NCBI GenBank assembly: GCA_964247745.1
Contig: CAXTVT010000014.1
Coordinates: 1-55,842, forward strand
Source: RH-AL1 sp964247745
Lineage (GTDB): Bacteria > Pseudomonadota > Alphaproteobacteria > Rhizobiales > Beijerinckiaceae
Length of the DNA stretch: 55,842 nt
Direction: 5' to 3'
The number at the start of each line of letters is the position of its first letter. The stretch's first letter is position 1. Below the pieces are notes generated by a model. It made no database searches, had not been told where the DNA came from, and saw only the letters and a program-made list of their open reading frames with translations. Positions 24,574 through 33,926 of the stretch are shown one piece after another. Both the position numbers and the translations under genes were made by a program.

Positions 24574-25182
24574 TTAGCCGGGACAGGTGTCGGGCTGACC
24601 GTCGAGGCCCTGTTTGTCGTGGCTGAAGCTCGCCTTCACACTTGCGCCGTCGCGAAGGATGGTGATGCGCCAGATCGAGTCGAAATCGTCCTTGGCCCAA
24701 TCGGTGACCGTCGAAGCGTCGCCGCCGAGGTCTTTGACGAGGCGCGGCACCATCGTGTCGAGGCGGTGATGCTCCCAGGCGACGAGCACGGTGGCGTGGC
24801 GGTACTCGGGAGCGAGCAGAGCGTCGACGAGTTCGTCGGTCTTCTTATAGCCGAAGTCGGCATGCACCGGCAGACCAAAGCGGACCGCCGCTGGTTCCAC
24901 CGTGGCCAGCGGGCGCACGTAGTCGAAGGCGCCGTCGCCGTCCTCCTTCTGATGCTGCGGGCTCGGTGCGTAGACGGCGTCGATCTTGCCGTAAGTCTTG
25001 GCCAGCACGGCACCGAGGGCCAGCGCACGGTTAAGCCCCTTGCAGGAGAGTTGGCCGAGCCCCGCCGGCGGCTTCTCGGCATGGCGTATGAAGAGAAGGG
25101 TTTCGGTGTCCGTCGCCCACGCCGAGGCTACGGAGAGCAGAAGGACGCAGGGCGCCGCCCAGAAGGTGCGGGGAAAGGCCAT
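24574..25182 (-). CDS. secreted histidine phosphatase family protein
   Basis: The 202-residue protein from the ATG at 25182 has a signal peptide (MAFPRTFWAAPCVLLLSVASAWA). The mature part starts with the RHG-like phosphohistidine motif as LLFIRHAEKP, continues with GLNRALALGAVL, and has DAVYAPSPQ and the second conserved His in VLVAWEHHRLDTM. This is the branch-2-like or SixA-like histidine phosphatase superfamily; the catalytic His and Arg of RHAEKP are present. A periplasmic phosphatase acting on a small organic phosphate is the likely role. It is followed by the polyprenyl synthase on the same strand, 67 nt away. Confidence 0.82.
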   Translation of the reverse strand: MAFPRTFWAAPCVLLLSVASAWATDTETLLFIRHAEKPPAGLGQLSCKGLNRALALGAVLAKTYGKIDAVYAPSPQHQKEDGDGAFDYVRPLATVEPAAVRFGLPVHADFGYKKTDELVDALLAPEYRHATVLVAWEHHRLDTMVPRLVKDLGGDASTVTDWAKDDFDSIWRITILRDGASVKASFSHDKQGLDGQPDTCPG

Positions 25183-25249
25183 GGGCGCTCCGAGCGGTGG
25201 TTGGCCGCCGCTTATCCGGCGATCGCCTCGCGCCCGCAAGACCGTCCGC

Positions 25250-26263
25250 TCAATGCGAGCGGGCGACGCAGAAATCGACCACGTCGATCAGCGCGCGTTT
25301 CCAGGCCGACGCCGGGAACAGTTCGAGCGCGTCACGCGCCATGGCTCCGTAGTGCCGGGCCCGCTCGACGGTGTCCTCGAGTGCTCGATGACGGCGCAGG
25401 TGCCCGATCGCGATCTCGAGGTCGCCCTCGCCGTGCTCGCCCTTCTCCAGCGCCCGGCGCCAGAACGCGCGCTCGTCCTCCGAACCGCGCCGAAACGCGA
25501 GCACCACCGGCAGCGTGATCTTGCCCTCGCGGAAGTCGTCGCCGGTGTTCTTGCCGAGCTTGGCCGATGTCCCGCCATAGTCGAGCGCGTCGTCGATCAG
25601 CTGGAAGGCGATGCCGAGGTTGAGCCCGTAGGAGCGGCAGGCGGCGATGTCGGCCTTCGAGCGCTGCCCCAGGATGGCGCCGACTTCGCAGGCCGCACCG
25701 AACAAAGCCGCGGTCTTGGCGCGGATCACGGCGAGGTAATCATCCTCGCTGGTCTGCGTGTCCTTGGCAGCGGACAGCTGCATCACCTCGCCTTCCGCGA
25801 TCACGACGGCCGAGGTGGAAAGCACGTCGAGGCAAGGCAGCGAGCCAACCTCGACCATCATCTTGAAAGCCTGGCCGAGAAGGAAATCGCCGACCAGAAC
25901 GCTGGCCTCGTTGCCCCAGAGCATGCGCGCGGCGAGTTTGCCGCGGCGCATGTCGCTCTGATCGACGACATCGTCGTGGAGCAACGTCGCAGTGTGCATG
26001 AATTCGACGGAAGCGGCGAGCTTGACGTGGCCCTCGCCTTGGTAGCCGCAGAGGCCGGCGGTCGCGAGGGTCAGCATCGGCCGGAGCCGCTTGCCGCCCG
26101 ATGCGATGAGATGCCGGGCGACGTCGGGGATCATCGAAACATGCGACGCGGCACGCCCGAGGATCGTCGCATCCACCCTGCCCATGTCCGGGCGCACGAG
26201 ACCGATCAGGGCGTCGATGGTGGCGTCCGCCGCCTTGTCTTCAAGGGAAATCACTACGCCCAA
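25250..26263 (-). CDS. ispB: polyprenyl diphosphate synthase (octaprenyl/decaprenyl type)
   Basis: This trans-polyprenyl synthase makes the side chain of ubiquinone. The 337-residue protein has the first Asp-rich motif as LLHDDVVDQSDMRRG, the second as FQLIDDALDYGG, and the isopentenyl diphosphate site GGKRLRPMLTLATAGL. The length fits octaprenyl or decaprenyl synthases; alphaproteobacteria usually make ubiquinone-10, but product length cannot be read from sequence. The start chosen is a TTG at 26263 (GVVISLEDK) with GGAG seven nt upstream; the GTG at 26254 is an alternative. It is divergent from the DUF2007 gene. Confidence 0.93.
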   Translation of the reverse strand: MGVVISLEDKAADATIDALIGLVRPDMGRVDATILGRAASHVSMIPDVARHLIASGGKRLRPMLTLATAGLCGYQGEGHVKLAASVEFMHTATLLHDDVVDQSDMRRGKLAARMLWGNEASVLVGDFLLGQAFKMMVEVGSLPCLDVLSTSAVVIAEGEVMQLSAAKDTQTSEDDYLAVIRAKTAALFGAACEVGAILGQRSKADIAACRSYGLNLGIAFQLIDDALDYGGTSAKLGKNTGDDFREGKITLPVVLAFRRGSEDERAFWRRALEKGEHGEGDLEIAIGHLRRHRALEDTVERARHYGAMARDALELFPASAWKRALIDVVDFCVARSH

Positions 26264-26389
26264 GACCGTTCTCCGCCTGGCCTGCCCGGTACTTAGAGGC
26301 GTGCCTCGGCCGCTGCAACCGCAGCAATCGGGCGCAGCCTTGCCGGCTCCCGGAGCGCGTGCAAGATGCGGCTCGGCCCCGGATTGTCC

Positions 26390-26614
26390 ATGATCGAGCT
26401 GCTGCGCACGAACGACATCGTCCTGATCTCGCGCATCGAGGCGCTTATGGCCGAGCACGAGATCGGTTTCTTCGTCGCCGATCAGTATATGAGCGCGGTC
26501 GAGGGTTCGCTCGGCTTCCTGCCGCGCCGCGTCCTCATCGACGAGGACGACCTGCCGCGCGCCCGCATGGCGCTGCATTCCGCCGGGCTGATGGCGGAAC
26601 TGCGCGATGGGTGA
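26390..26614 (+). CDS. DUF2007 family putative signal-transducing protein
   Basis: The 74-residue protein (MIELLRTNDIVLISRIEALM, then AEHEIGFFVADQYMSAVEGS, LPRRVLIDEDDLPRARMALHSAG) is a small ferredoxin-like DUF2007 domain. Its hallmark is the pattern in which an early helix with the Glu/Ala segment is followed by a strand ending in the RVLV-D-D core. In alphaproteobacteria this domain is regularly encoded next to the tRNA methyltransferase TrmN6. Its stop overlaps the GTG start of that gene (GTGA), so the two are coupled. The ATG at 26390 is preferred over 26366. Function unknown. Confidence 0.88.
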   Translation: MIELLRTNDIVLISRIEALMAEHEIGFFVADQYMSAVEGSLGFLPRRVLIDEDDLPRARMALHSAGLMAELRDG

Positions 26615-27369
26615 CCTTGGCTGAAGACGGCCTGCCGGCGGTCACACGGGACGCGTTCTACGGCGGCAGGCTGATCCTGACCCAACCGGTCAAAGGCCAC
26701 CGATCCGGCACCGACGCCGTGCTGCTTGCCGCGGCGGTGCCTCGTAACTTCGCCGGTCTTTGTTACGACATCGGCTCCGGGGTCGGCGCGGCCGGGCTCG
26801 GCGTCGCGCTCGCCTGCCCCGGCGCGCGGGTTCGGCTCGTCGAGCGCGACTCGATCGCAGCGCGGCTTGCGCGAGACAACATCGCCGCCAACGCGCTCAG
26901 CGGGCGCTGCGACGTCGTGCAGTGCGACGTTGTCGAACGACGCCAGTCTTCCTTGGAAGCGGATGCCGATGTCGTCGTGACCAACCCGCCGTTCTGGGAA
27001 GCACACGAGGTACGGGCCTCGCCCGATGCGAACCGCAGCGCCGCTCACGTCTTTCCTCCGGGCGTGACGATGGCGGATTGGCTGACCGCCAGCCTAGACC
27101 TGCTGGGCGCGAAGGGGACGCTGATTCTAATCCACGCACCGTCGGCGGTGCCGGAGTGCCTCGCCACTCTGGGGCGCAGGCTCGGCGGCCTGACGCTCAT
27201 GGGGATCCACGCCAATCCCCGCACCCCCGCCAAGCGCATTCTCCTGCGCGGCACGAGGGGAAGCCGCGCGCCTCTGAGCCTCGCGGCGCCGCTGTTCCTG
27301 CACGAGGGCGGGCGCTTCACACTTGAATCGGAGCGCCTTCACCGCGGCGAGGCGAATCTCTCGTGGTGA
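26611..27369 (+). CDS. trmN6: tRNA1(Val) (adenine(37)-N6)-methyltransferase-like protein
   Basis: TrmN6 (YfiC family) methylates A37 of tRNA1(Val) with SAM. The 252-residue protein starts with GTG at 26611 and reads TRDAFYGGRLILTQPVKGHRSGTDAVLLAAAVP, the typical N-terminal motif. The SAM site CYDIGSGVGAAGLGVAL and the N6-adenine catalytic motif DVVVTNPPFWEAHE follow. The rest of the Rossmann fold (LDLLGAKGTLILIHAPSA) is intact. It overlaps the DUF2007 stop codon and converges with the CYTH gene, 10 nt away. The exact target residue is inferred from family. Confidence 0.9.
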   Translation: MTLAEDGLPAVTRDAFYGGRLILTQPVKGHRSGTDAVLLAAAVPRNFAGLCYDIGSGVGAAGLGVALACPGARVRLVERDSIAARLARDNIAANALSGRCDVVQCDVVERRQSSLEADADVVVTNPPFWEAHEVRASPDANRSAAHVFPPGVTMADWLTASLDLLGAKGTLILIHAPSAVPECLATLGRRLGGLTLMGIHANPRTPAKRILLRGTRGSRAPLSLAAPLFLHEGGRFTLESERLHRGEANLSW

Positions 27370-27379
27370 GATGGCTCGG

Positions 27380-27916
27380 TCATCGCAACGATGCGCCGGA
27401 AGCGAGCAGCGCCGCCCCACGCTCGCGTGCCTTCATCGAGGCGCGGTGCGTCGCGCCCAATTCCACCGCGAAGGTCGCCGCGGCATCGGCGCGTTTCCTG
27501 CGGCAGACGATCCGCAATTCGGAGAAGCGTTCCTGCGCAGCGCCAGTCGAAACGCACGTGTCGTCGAGCGATATGGCCGCCCAAGCGTTGCGCCAAGTCC
27601 AACGATCGATGTTCACCGAGAAGGTCGCGTCGAGACGCTGCTTGAGGCGAGGAATGCCGAGCCGCTTCAACGCGCCGCCAGCTGTCTCTCCGGTCCAGAT
27701 CTCCTGGCGCTGCCAGGGCCGACCGGGCGTGGCGATCCCAATCGCCGTGCGGCGGCGAAATCGCAGCGCAACGCCGCGTGCGGCCAGGGCCTCGTCGGGC
27801 GTGTCCATGTAGACATAGCTGAGCCGGCGGCCGACCGGCGGTTCCTCGCACAAAGCGCCCAGCTTGGCGCGCGCCGCCGCGACGGCTGTCGCATGGATGC
27901 CGAAACGCAGCTTCAC
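27380..27916 (-). CDS. divergent CYTH-domain protein
   Basis: The 178-residue protein starts with GTG at 27916, overlapping the maeB stop codon (GTGA). The sequence KLRFGIHATAVAAARAKLGA, RLSYVYMDTPDEALAARGVALRFRRR, RLDATFSVNIDRWTW and RFSELRIVCRRKRADAAA follows the strand order of the CYTH fold (class IV adenylate cyclase/thiamine triphosphatase). The N-terminal ExExK metal-binding motif is missing: the first strand reads KLRFGIH. The phosphate-binding Arg cluster (LRFRRR) remains. It may bind polyanions without hydrolysing triphosphates. There is no CHAD domain. Confidence 0.72.
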   Translation of the reverse strand: MKLRFGIHATAVAAARAKLGALCEEPPVGRRLSYVYMDTPDEALAARGVALRFRRRTAIGIATPGRPWQRQEIWTGETAGGALKRLGIPRLKQRLDATFSVNIDRWTWRNAWAAISLDDTCVSTGAAQERFSELRIVCRRKRADAAATFAVELGATHRASMKARERGAALLASGASLR

Positions 27917-30204
27917 GGACGACGCTGCGCCGCCTGAGCCTCGACCACCGCCAGCGCGGTCATGTTGAGGATGCCACGCGACGTCGAAGCCGGCGTGAGG
28001 ATGTGGGCAGGCTGGGCGGCTCCGATGAGGATCGGGCCCACGGGCAGCGCGTCGGCCATGACCTTGGCGAGTTGGAAGGCGATGTTGGCCGCCTCGATGT
28101 TGGGCATGACGAGGATGTTGGCTTCGCCCTTGAGACTGGAACCCGGCAGGATGCGGTCGCGGACCTGCTGCAGCAGCGCGGTGTCGGCCTGCATCTCGCC
28201 ATCGACCTCGAGATCGGGCGCGGTACGGCGCAGAATGTCGAGAGCCTCGCGCATCTTGCAGGACGATGGTGATTCGTCCGAGCCGAAGTCGGAATGCGAC
28301 ACCAGCGCGATCTTGGGATCGAGGCCGAAGCGCCGCACGTGCCAGGCCGACATCCGTGCCATCTCGGCGATCTCGGCGGCGCTCGGATCGTGGCGCACCT
28401 GCGTGTCGGTGATGAAGAGCGGCCCCTTCGTGGTGATGAGCATGCTCATCGCCGAGAAGCCGGTCAGGCCCGGCGTCAGCCCGAGAATCTCGCGGATCGA
28501 CCGCAGTCGCTTGTGGTAGCCGCCGATGATGCCACAGATCATCGCGTCGGCGTCGCCGCGCTTCACCGCGATCGCGGCGATGATCGTCGCGTTGGTGCGC
28601 ACCAGCAGGCGCGCGGAGGCCGGTGTGATACCCTGGCGGCCGGCAGCCTCGACGTAGGTCTGCACGTAGTCGCGGTACCGCGGATCGTCCTCGGGATCGA
28701 TGACGAGGAAGTCGTGACCCTGCCGGATCGTCAGGCCGTGTCGCGCGAGCCGAGACTGGATCACGTCGGGGCGACCGATCACCGTGCATTCGGCGATGCC
28801 CTCTTCGCGGACGGTCTGGATCGCCGAGAGCACGCGGTCGTCCTCGCCGTCGGCGTAGATCACGCGCTTGGGCTCCTTGCGGGCCGCCTCCATCAGCGGC
28901 TTCATGATGAAGCCGGAGCGGAAGACGAAGCGCGACAACCGATCGTGGTAGGCGGCGAAATCCTCGATCGGCTTGCGCGCCACGCCCGAATTCATCGCCG
29001 CACGGGCTACCGCCGGCGCGATGCGCAGGATCAGCCGCGGATCGAAGGGTGAGGGGATCAGACTATCCTTGCCGTAGAGCCTGGTCTGGCCGCCGTAGGC
29101 GGCCGCCACCGCGTCGGAGGGCGGCTCCTGCGCCAGCTTGGCGATCGCGTGGACCGCGGCCAGCTTCATCTCCTCGTTGATCGCCGACGCCGAGACGTCG
29201 AGGGCGCCGCGAAAGATGTAGGGGAAGCACAGGACGTTGTTGACCTGGTTGGGATAGTCCGACCGTCCCGTGCAGATCATCGCGTCGGGGCGCGCGGCGA
29301 GCGCCTCCGCCGGCTCGATCTCGGGATTGGGGTTGGCCAGCGCCATGATCAGCGGCTTCGCCGCCATCTCGGCCAGCATCTCCTTCTTGAGAACGCCGCC
29401 GGCGGACAGGCCGAGGAAGATGTCGGCGCCGCCGATCACCTCGGCGAGCGTCCGCGCCTGCGTCTGGCGAGCGTAGATGGCCTTGCGCTCGTCCATCAGC
29501 GCGGTGCGGCCGGCGTAGACGACGCCCTCGATGTCGGTGACGGTGATGTTCTCGTGTCGCGCGCCCAGCGTCACCAGGAGGTCGAGGCAGGCCAGCGCTG
29601 CGGCGCCGGCACCGGAGGCGACGATCTTCGCGGTCTCGATGGTCTTGCCGGCAAAGGCGAGCGCATTGGTGACGGCGGCAGAGACGATGATGGCCGTGCC
29701 GTGCTGGTCGTCGTGGAACACCGGAATCTTCATGCGACCGCGCAGCACGCGCTCGACCTCGAAACATTCCGGCGCCTTGATGTCCTCGAGATTGATGCCG
29801 CCGAAGGTCGGCTCCAACGCCGCCACGACGTCGATCAGCTTCTGGGGATCGGTGGCATCGACCTCGATGTCGAAGACGTCGATGCCGGCGAATTTCTTGA
29901 AGAGCACCGCCTTGCCCTCCATCACCGGCTTGGAGGCCAGCGGACCGATGTTGCCGAGGCCGAGCACGGCGGTGCCGTTGGAAAGAACGGCGACGAGGTT
30001 CTGGCGGATGGTGAGGCTGTCGGCCTCGGCCGGATCGGCGGCGATGGCAAGGCAGGCGGCGGCGACGCCGGGCGAATAGGCAAGCGCGAGGTCGCGCTGC
30101 GTCGCGAGCGGCTTGGTCGGCTGGATCTCGAATTTTCCGGGGCGCGGCACACGATGGTAGGACAGCGCGGCCGACGTGAGGTCGGAGGTGATCGGATCGG
30201 GCAT
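27913..30204 (-). CDS. maeB: NADP-dependent malic enzyme with phosphotransacetylase-like domain
   Basis: MaeB converts malate to pyruvate and CO2, making NADPH. The 763-residue protein from the ATG at 30204 has the malic enzyme N-terminal part: TQRDLALAYSPGVAAACLAI, then AVLGLGNIGPLASKPVMEGKAVLFKKFAGIDVFDIEVD, DIKAPECFEVE and PVFHDDQHGTAIIVSAA. The Rossmann motif is VASGAGAAALACL. Residues from about 445 to the end are a phosphotransacetylase-like domain (RVIYADGEDDRVLSAIQTV, ATIIAAIAVKRGDADAMICG), usually non-catalytic and regulatory in MaeB. The frame continues upstream to 30462 but the known N-terminus starts at 30204. Confidence 0.96.
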   Translation of the reverse strand: MPDPITSDLTSAALSYHRVPRPGKFEIQPTKPLATQRDLALAYSPGVAAACLAIAADPAEADSLTIRQNLVAVLSNGTAVLGLGNIGPLASKPVMEGKAVLFKKFAGIDVFDIEVDATDPQKLIDVVAALEPTFGGINLEDIKAPECFEVERVLRGRMKIPVFHDDQHGTAIIVSAAVTNALAFAGKTIETAKIVASGAGAAALACLDLLVTLGARHENITVTDIEGVVYAGRTALMDERKAIYARQTQARTLAEVIGGADIFLGLSAGGVLKKEMLAEMAAKPLIMALANPNPEIEPAEALAARPDAMICTGRSDYPNQVNNVLCFPYIFRGALDVSASAINEEMKLAAVHAIAKLAQEPPSDAVAAAYGGQTRLYGKDSLIPSPFDPRLILRIAPAVARAAMNSGVARKPIEDFAAYHDRLSRFVFRSGFIMKPLMEAARKEPKRVIYADGEDDRVLSAIQTVREEGIAECTVIGRPDVIQSRLARHGLTIRQGHDFLVIDPEDDPRYRDYVQTYVEAAGRQGITPASARLLVRTNATIIAAIAVKRGDADAMICGIIGGYHKRLRSIREILGLTPGLTGFSAMSMLITTKGPLFITDTQVRHDPSAAEIAEMARMSAWHVRRFGLDPKIALVSHSDFGSDESPSSCKMREALDILRRTAPDLEVDGEMQADTALLQQVRDRILPGSSLKGEANILVMPNIEAANIAFQLAKVMADALPVGPILIGAAQPAHILTPASTSRGILNMTALAVVEAQAAQRRP

Positions 30205-30307
30205 GAGACGCCTTGGACGGAAGCGGACGGCGTGACTTAGGCCGGTCGGGCGGCACCGTCCATGCTCCCGATAGAGGGCAGACAGGCAGATTTGGAGAGG
30301 CGTGCTT

Positions 30308-30784
30308 TCAGCCTGGATCCACCGCGGCCTTGAAATTCGAGAAATCAATGGTGAGACTCGTCGCGAGCCGTTCGGCGGCTTGCAGGGCCGGTTCGGCGAG
30401 AGGTGCCTCGAAGTCTTCGTAGCTGCGCATCGCTCGATTGCGGAAACGGCGGGTCTCATCAAGGTCGCGCCTGACAGCCGGCGACAGCAAGGCCGGACGC
30501 GCCTTCGCGGCGCCGTTGCCTTTGGCCAAGCGCTCGATCAGCTTCTTGTGCCAATCATCGCCGGTCGGCGCCTGTTCGCCGAGGATCCGCAGCACGCGCA
30601 GCATCGCCGCCTCGGCCGACGTATGGCCGGCTTGGAGGGCATGCATCAATGCCATCCCATCGCGGTAGCCTTCGATGCCAAGGTCGTCGAAACGCCCGTT
30701 TGCGTACAGCGATTGGGCATTGGTAAAATGCTTCGCCGCCGCAGCGACATCGTCCTCGACGTCCAACCAGCGCGCGTCGCTCAC
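30308..30784 (-). CDS. HEPN-like (HepT-like) protein of a MNT-HEPN pair, catalytic histidine missing
   Basis: The 158-residue, largely helical protein is the likely HEPN partner of the nucleotidyltransferase directly upstream. The helices include AKHFTNAQSLYANGRFDD and AAMLRVLRILGEQAPTGDDWHKKLIERLAK. The HEPN ribonuclease motif (Rx4-6H, often RxxxxHxY) should sit in RRFRNRAMRSYEDFE at about residues 112-125. Arg115, Asn116 and Tyr122 are there, but Arg120 replaces the His. In the known MntA/HepT system the Tyr of this motif is AMPylated by MntA, so the modification site may be retained while RNase activity is lost. The GTG start at 30784 overlaps the stop codon of the MNT gene. Confidence 0.75.
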   Translation of the reverse strand: MSDARWLDVEDDVAAAAKHFTNAQSLYANGRFDDLGIEGYRDGMALMHALQAGHTSAEAAMLRVLRILGEQAPTGDDWHKKLIERLAKGNGAAKARPALLSPAVRRDLDETRRFRNRAMRSYEDFEAPLAEPALQAAERLATSLTIDFSNFKAAVDPG

Positions 30785-31110
30785 GCCACGGCTCGGCCAT
30801 CACGCCGAATGCGTGACATCAGGCGTTCTGAGACCTCGGATACGAGGTACACGTCGTGGCGCAACCCGTCGCGTTCGCAGATCGTCTCCGCGAAAGCGCG
30901 CGCGGAACGGAGATGCTCCTGCGGTCCCTCGACCATCAGATCAAGGTCGCTCGACACGTCGAAGTCTCCGCGTGCGAACGATCCAAAGATGACGAAGCGG
31001 ACGCTATTGGACCGGGCGTAGCCTGCGAGCTCCCTCGTCACGGTCGTGACGGCTGTGGTGAGGCGCGCCAACTCCCGAGCCCGACGCTCCGCCACGGTCA
31101 CGATCGCCAT
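30781..31110 (-). CDS. MNT-type nucleotidyltransferase (MntA-like antitoxin)
   Basis: The 109-residue protein from the ATG at 31110 has the minimal nucleotidyltransferase motif: GS at 43-44 followed, ten residues later, by D55-L-D57 (IFGSFARGDFDVSSDLDLMV). This is the GSx10DxD active site, so nucleotide transfer should be possible. MntA-like proteins neutralise a HEPN toxin by AMPylating it. The gene lies directly upstream of the HEPN gene with a 4-nt GTGA overlap, the standard arrangement. It lies between ispG and maeB and looks like a small accessory insert among housekeeping genes. Confidence 0.85.
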   Translation of the reverse strand: MAIVTVAERRARELARLTTAVTTVTRELAGYARSNSVRFVIFGSFARGDFDVSSDLDLMVEGPQEHLRSARAFAETICERDGLRHDVYLVSEVSERLMSRIRRDGRAVA

Positions 31111-31164
31111 GAGCGTCTCCCCAGGTTCGGAACGCCGGCCGCCTTCAACGAGGGCCGTCGGCAT

Positions 31165-32514
<1,350 letters not shown>

Positions 32515-32778
32515 GGGACCCCGATAGCGGCGCTCTCGCCGGTTCGCGTTCGGCATATCGCATATGGGGGCATGACGAAAGGCAGGCGAGACGGCCACCA
32601 CATTCCGCCGCTGGCTGATCAGCTCCTTCGACGAAGGCCGAGTGGCGACCTCTGTCAAGCCATGGGATAAACGAACCCTGACAGGCTTATTCACAGCAGG
32701 TTAACGCACCTTGCCCGAAGGCTGAACACACGAAAGTCGAACCTCGACTTACCAGAGGGGGTGAGCTTGGAGGACACG

Positions 32779-33477
32779 ATGACAATGGTGCTTGACGACC
32801 CGCGGCAGTCGACGACCGACATCACGCACATCATCATCGCGGACGATCATCCACTGGTTCGTGGCGCGTTAAGGCAGGCGCTGAGCGCTTCGCTGGGCGC
32901 CACGATCATCCGCGAAGCCGGCGATCTCGCCTCGCTCAGCAAAGCCCTGGCCGCGGACGAGCCCGTCGACTTGGTGCTGCTCGATCTCGCCATGCCGGGC
33001 GTCAGCGGTTTTTCCGGCCTCCTGTATCTGCGCTCGCAGCATCCCGAAATCCCGGTCGTGGTGGTCTCCGCCTCAGAGGATCGCGCGGTCATGCGCCGCT
33101 GCATCGAGGTCGGCGCCGCCGGCTTCATTCCCAAGAGCACCGACATGGGTGAGATGCGGCAGGCGATCCGCATGGTGCTCGATGGGGAGATCTGGACGCC
33201 GGCCGATCTCGACACGGTGCTCCCGCCCGACGCCGTCGTCACCGACATGATGCGCCGCCTCTCGAGCCTGACGCCGCAACAATTGCGCGTGCTCATGATG
33301 CTCTCGCAAGGCCTGCTCAACAAGCAGATCGCGTTCGAGCTCAAGGTCAGCGAGGCGACGGTCAAAGCGCACGTCTCGGCGATTCTGCAGAAGCTCGGTG
33401 TCGACAGTCGCACGCAGGCGGTGATCGCCGTTTCGAAGATCGATCAGGGGCAATTCAAGAAGACGGCGGCAAGCTGA
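32779..33477 (+). CDS. NarL/FixJ-family response regulator
   Basis: The 232-residue protein from the ATG at 32779 (GGAGG upstream) has an N-terminal receiver domain. Acidic residues are in HIIIADDHPLVRGAL, the phosphoacceptor Asp in VDLVLLDLAMPGVSG, and the conserved Lys in AAGFIPKSTDMGEM. A LuxR-type helix-turn-helix follows (SSLTPQQLRVLMMLSQGLLNKQIAFELKVSEATVKAHVSAI). It should be phosphorylated by a histidine kinase that is not in the window and so is an orphan here. The target is unknown. The GTG at 32761 is an alternative start. Confidence 0.92.
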   Translation: MTMVLDDPRQSTTDITHIIIADDHPLVRGALRQALSASLGATIIREAGDLASLSKALAADEPVDLVLLDLAMPGVSGFSGLLYLRSQHPEIPVVVVSASEDRAVMRRCIEVGAAGFIPKSTDMGEMRQAIRMVLDGEIWTPADLDTVLPPDAVVTDMMRRLSSLTPQQLRVLMMLSQGLLNKQIAFELKVSEATVKAHVSAILQKLGVDSRTQAVIAVSKIDQGQFKKTAAS

Positions 33478-33560
33478 ACCTCCCGCGTGATCCCAATTTC
33501 GCCGCCGATCGCGGCCATACCGACGATACGCGGAACCCCGGACGCCGACGGCGCCGGAAC

Positions 33561-33920
33561 GTGATCAGGATCAACGCCTTGAGCGAGCGTCAGACCGAAC
33601 CGCCACCCTACTGGACGCAGAGCGCCCCGGCGGCGCGGTGGCAGGAGCAGAACGCCACGACGCTGCGCCGCTTCATCGGCGGCTCGCCGTTGGCCGTGCT
33701 CGTCAAGCTTGTCCTCGTGTCGCTCGTGGTGGGAGCGCTGCTGATGTGGCTCCACATCACGCCCGCCGACGTGTTTGCGGAGATGTCGGCACTGGTCGAA
33801 CGCCTCTACAACCTCGGCTTTCGCTCGCTGCGCGATTTCGGCACCTACATCGTGGCCGGCGCGGTCATCGTGGTGCCGGTTTGGCTCATCATCCGCCTGC
33901 TCAGCTTTCGTGGTCGCTGA
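33561..33920 (+). CDS. small membrane protein (two transmembrane segments)
   Basis: The 119-residue protein has an Arg/Gln-rich cytosolic N-terminus (QSAPAARWQEQNATTLRRF). Two hydrophobic segments follow: PLAVLVKLVLVSLVVGALLMWL (about 43-64) and GTYIVAGAVIVVPVWLIIRLL (about 94-115). Between them lies ITPADVFAEMSALVERLYNLGFRSLRDF. The sequence resembles a small membrane family (DUF6460-like) seen in alphaproteobacteria, with no known function. It is followed 6 nt later by the MscS channel gene, so the two are likely co-transcribed and may act together. The start is GTG at 33561. Confidence 0.78.
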   Translation: MIRINALSERQTEPPPYWTQSAPAARWQEQNATTLRRFIGGSPLAVLVKLVLVSLVVGALLMWLHITPADVFAEMSALVERLYNLGFRSLRDFGTYIVAGAVIVVPVWLIIRLLSFRGR

Positions 33921-33926
33921 CGGGGC

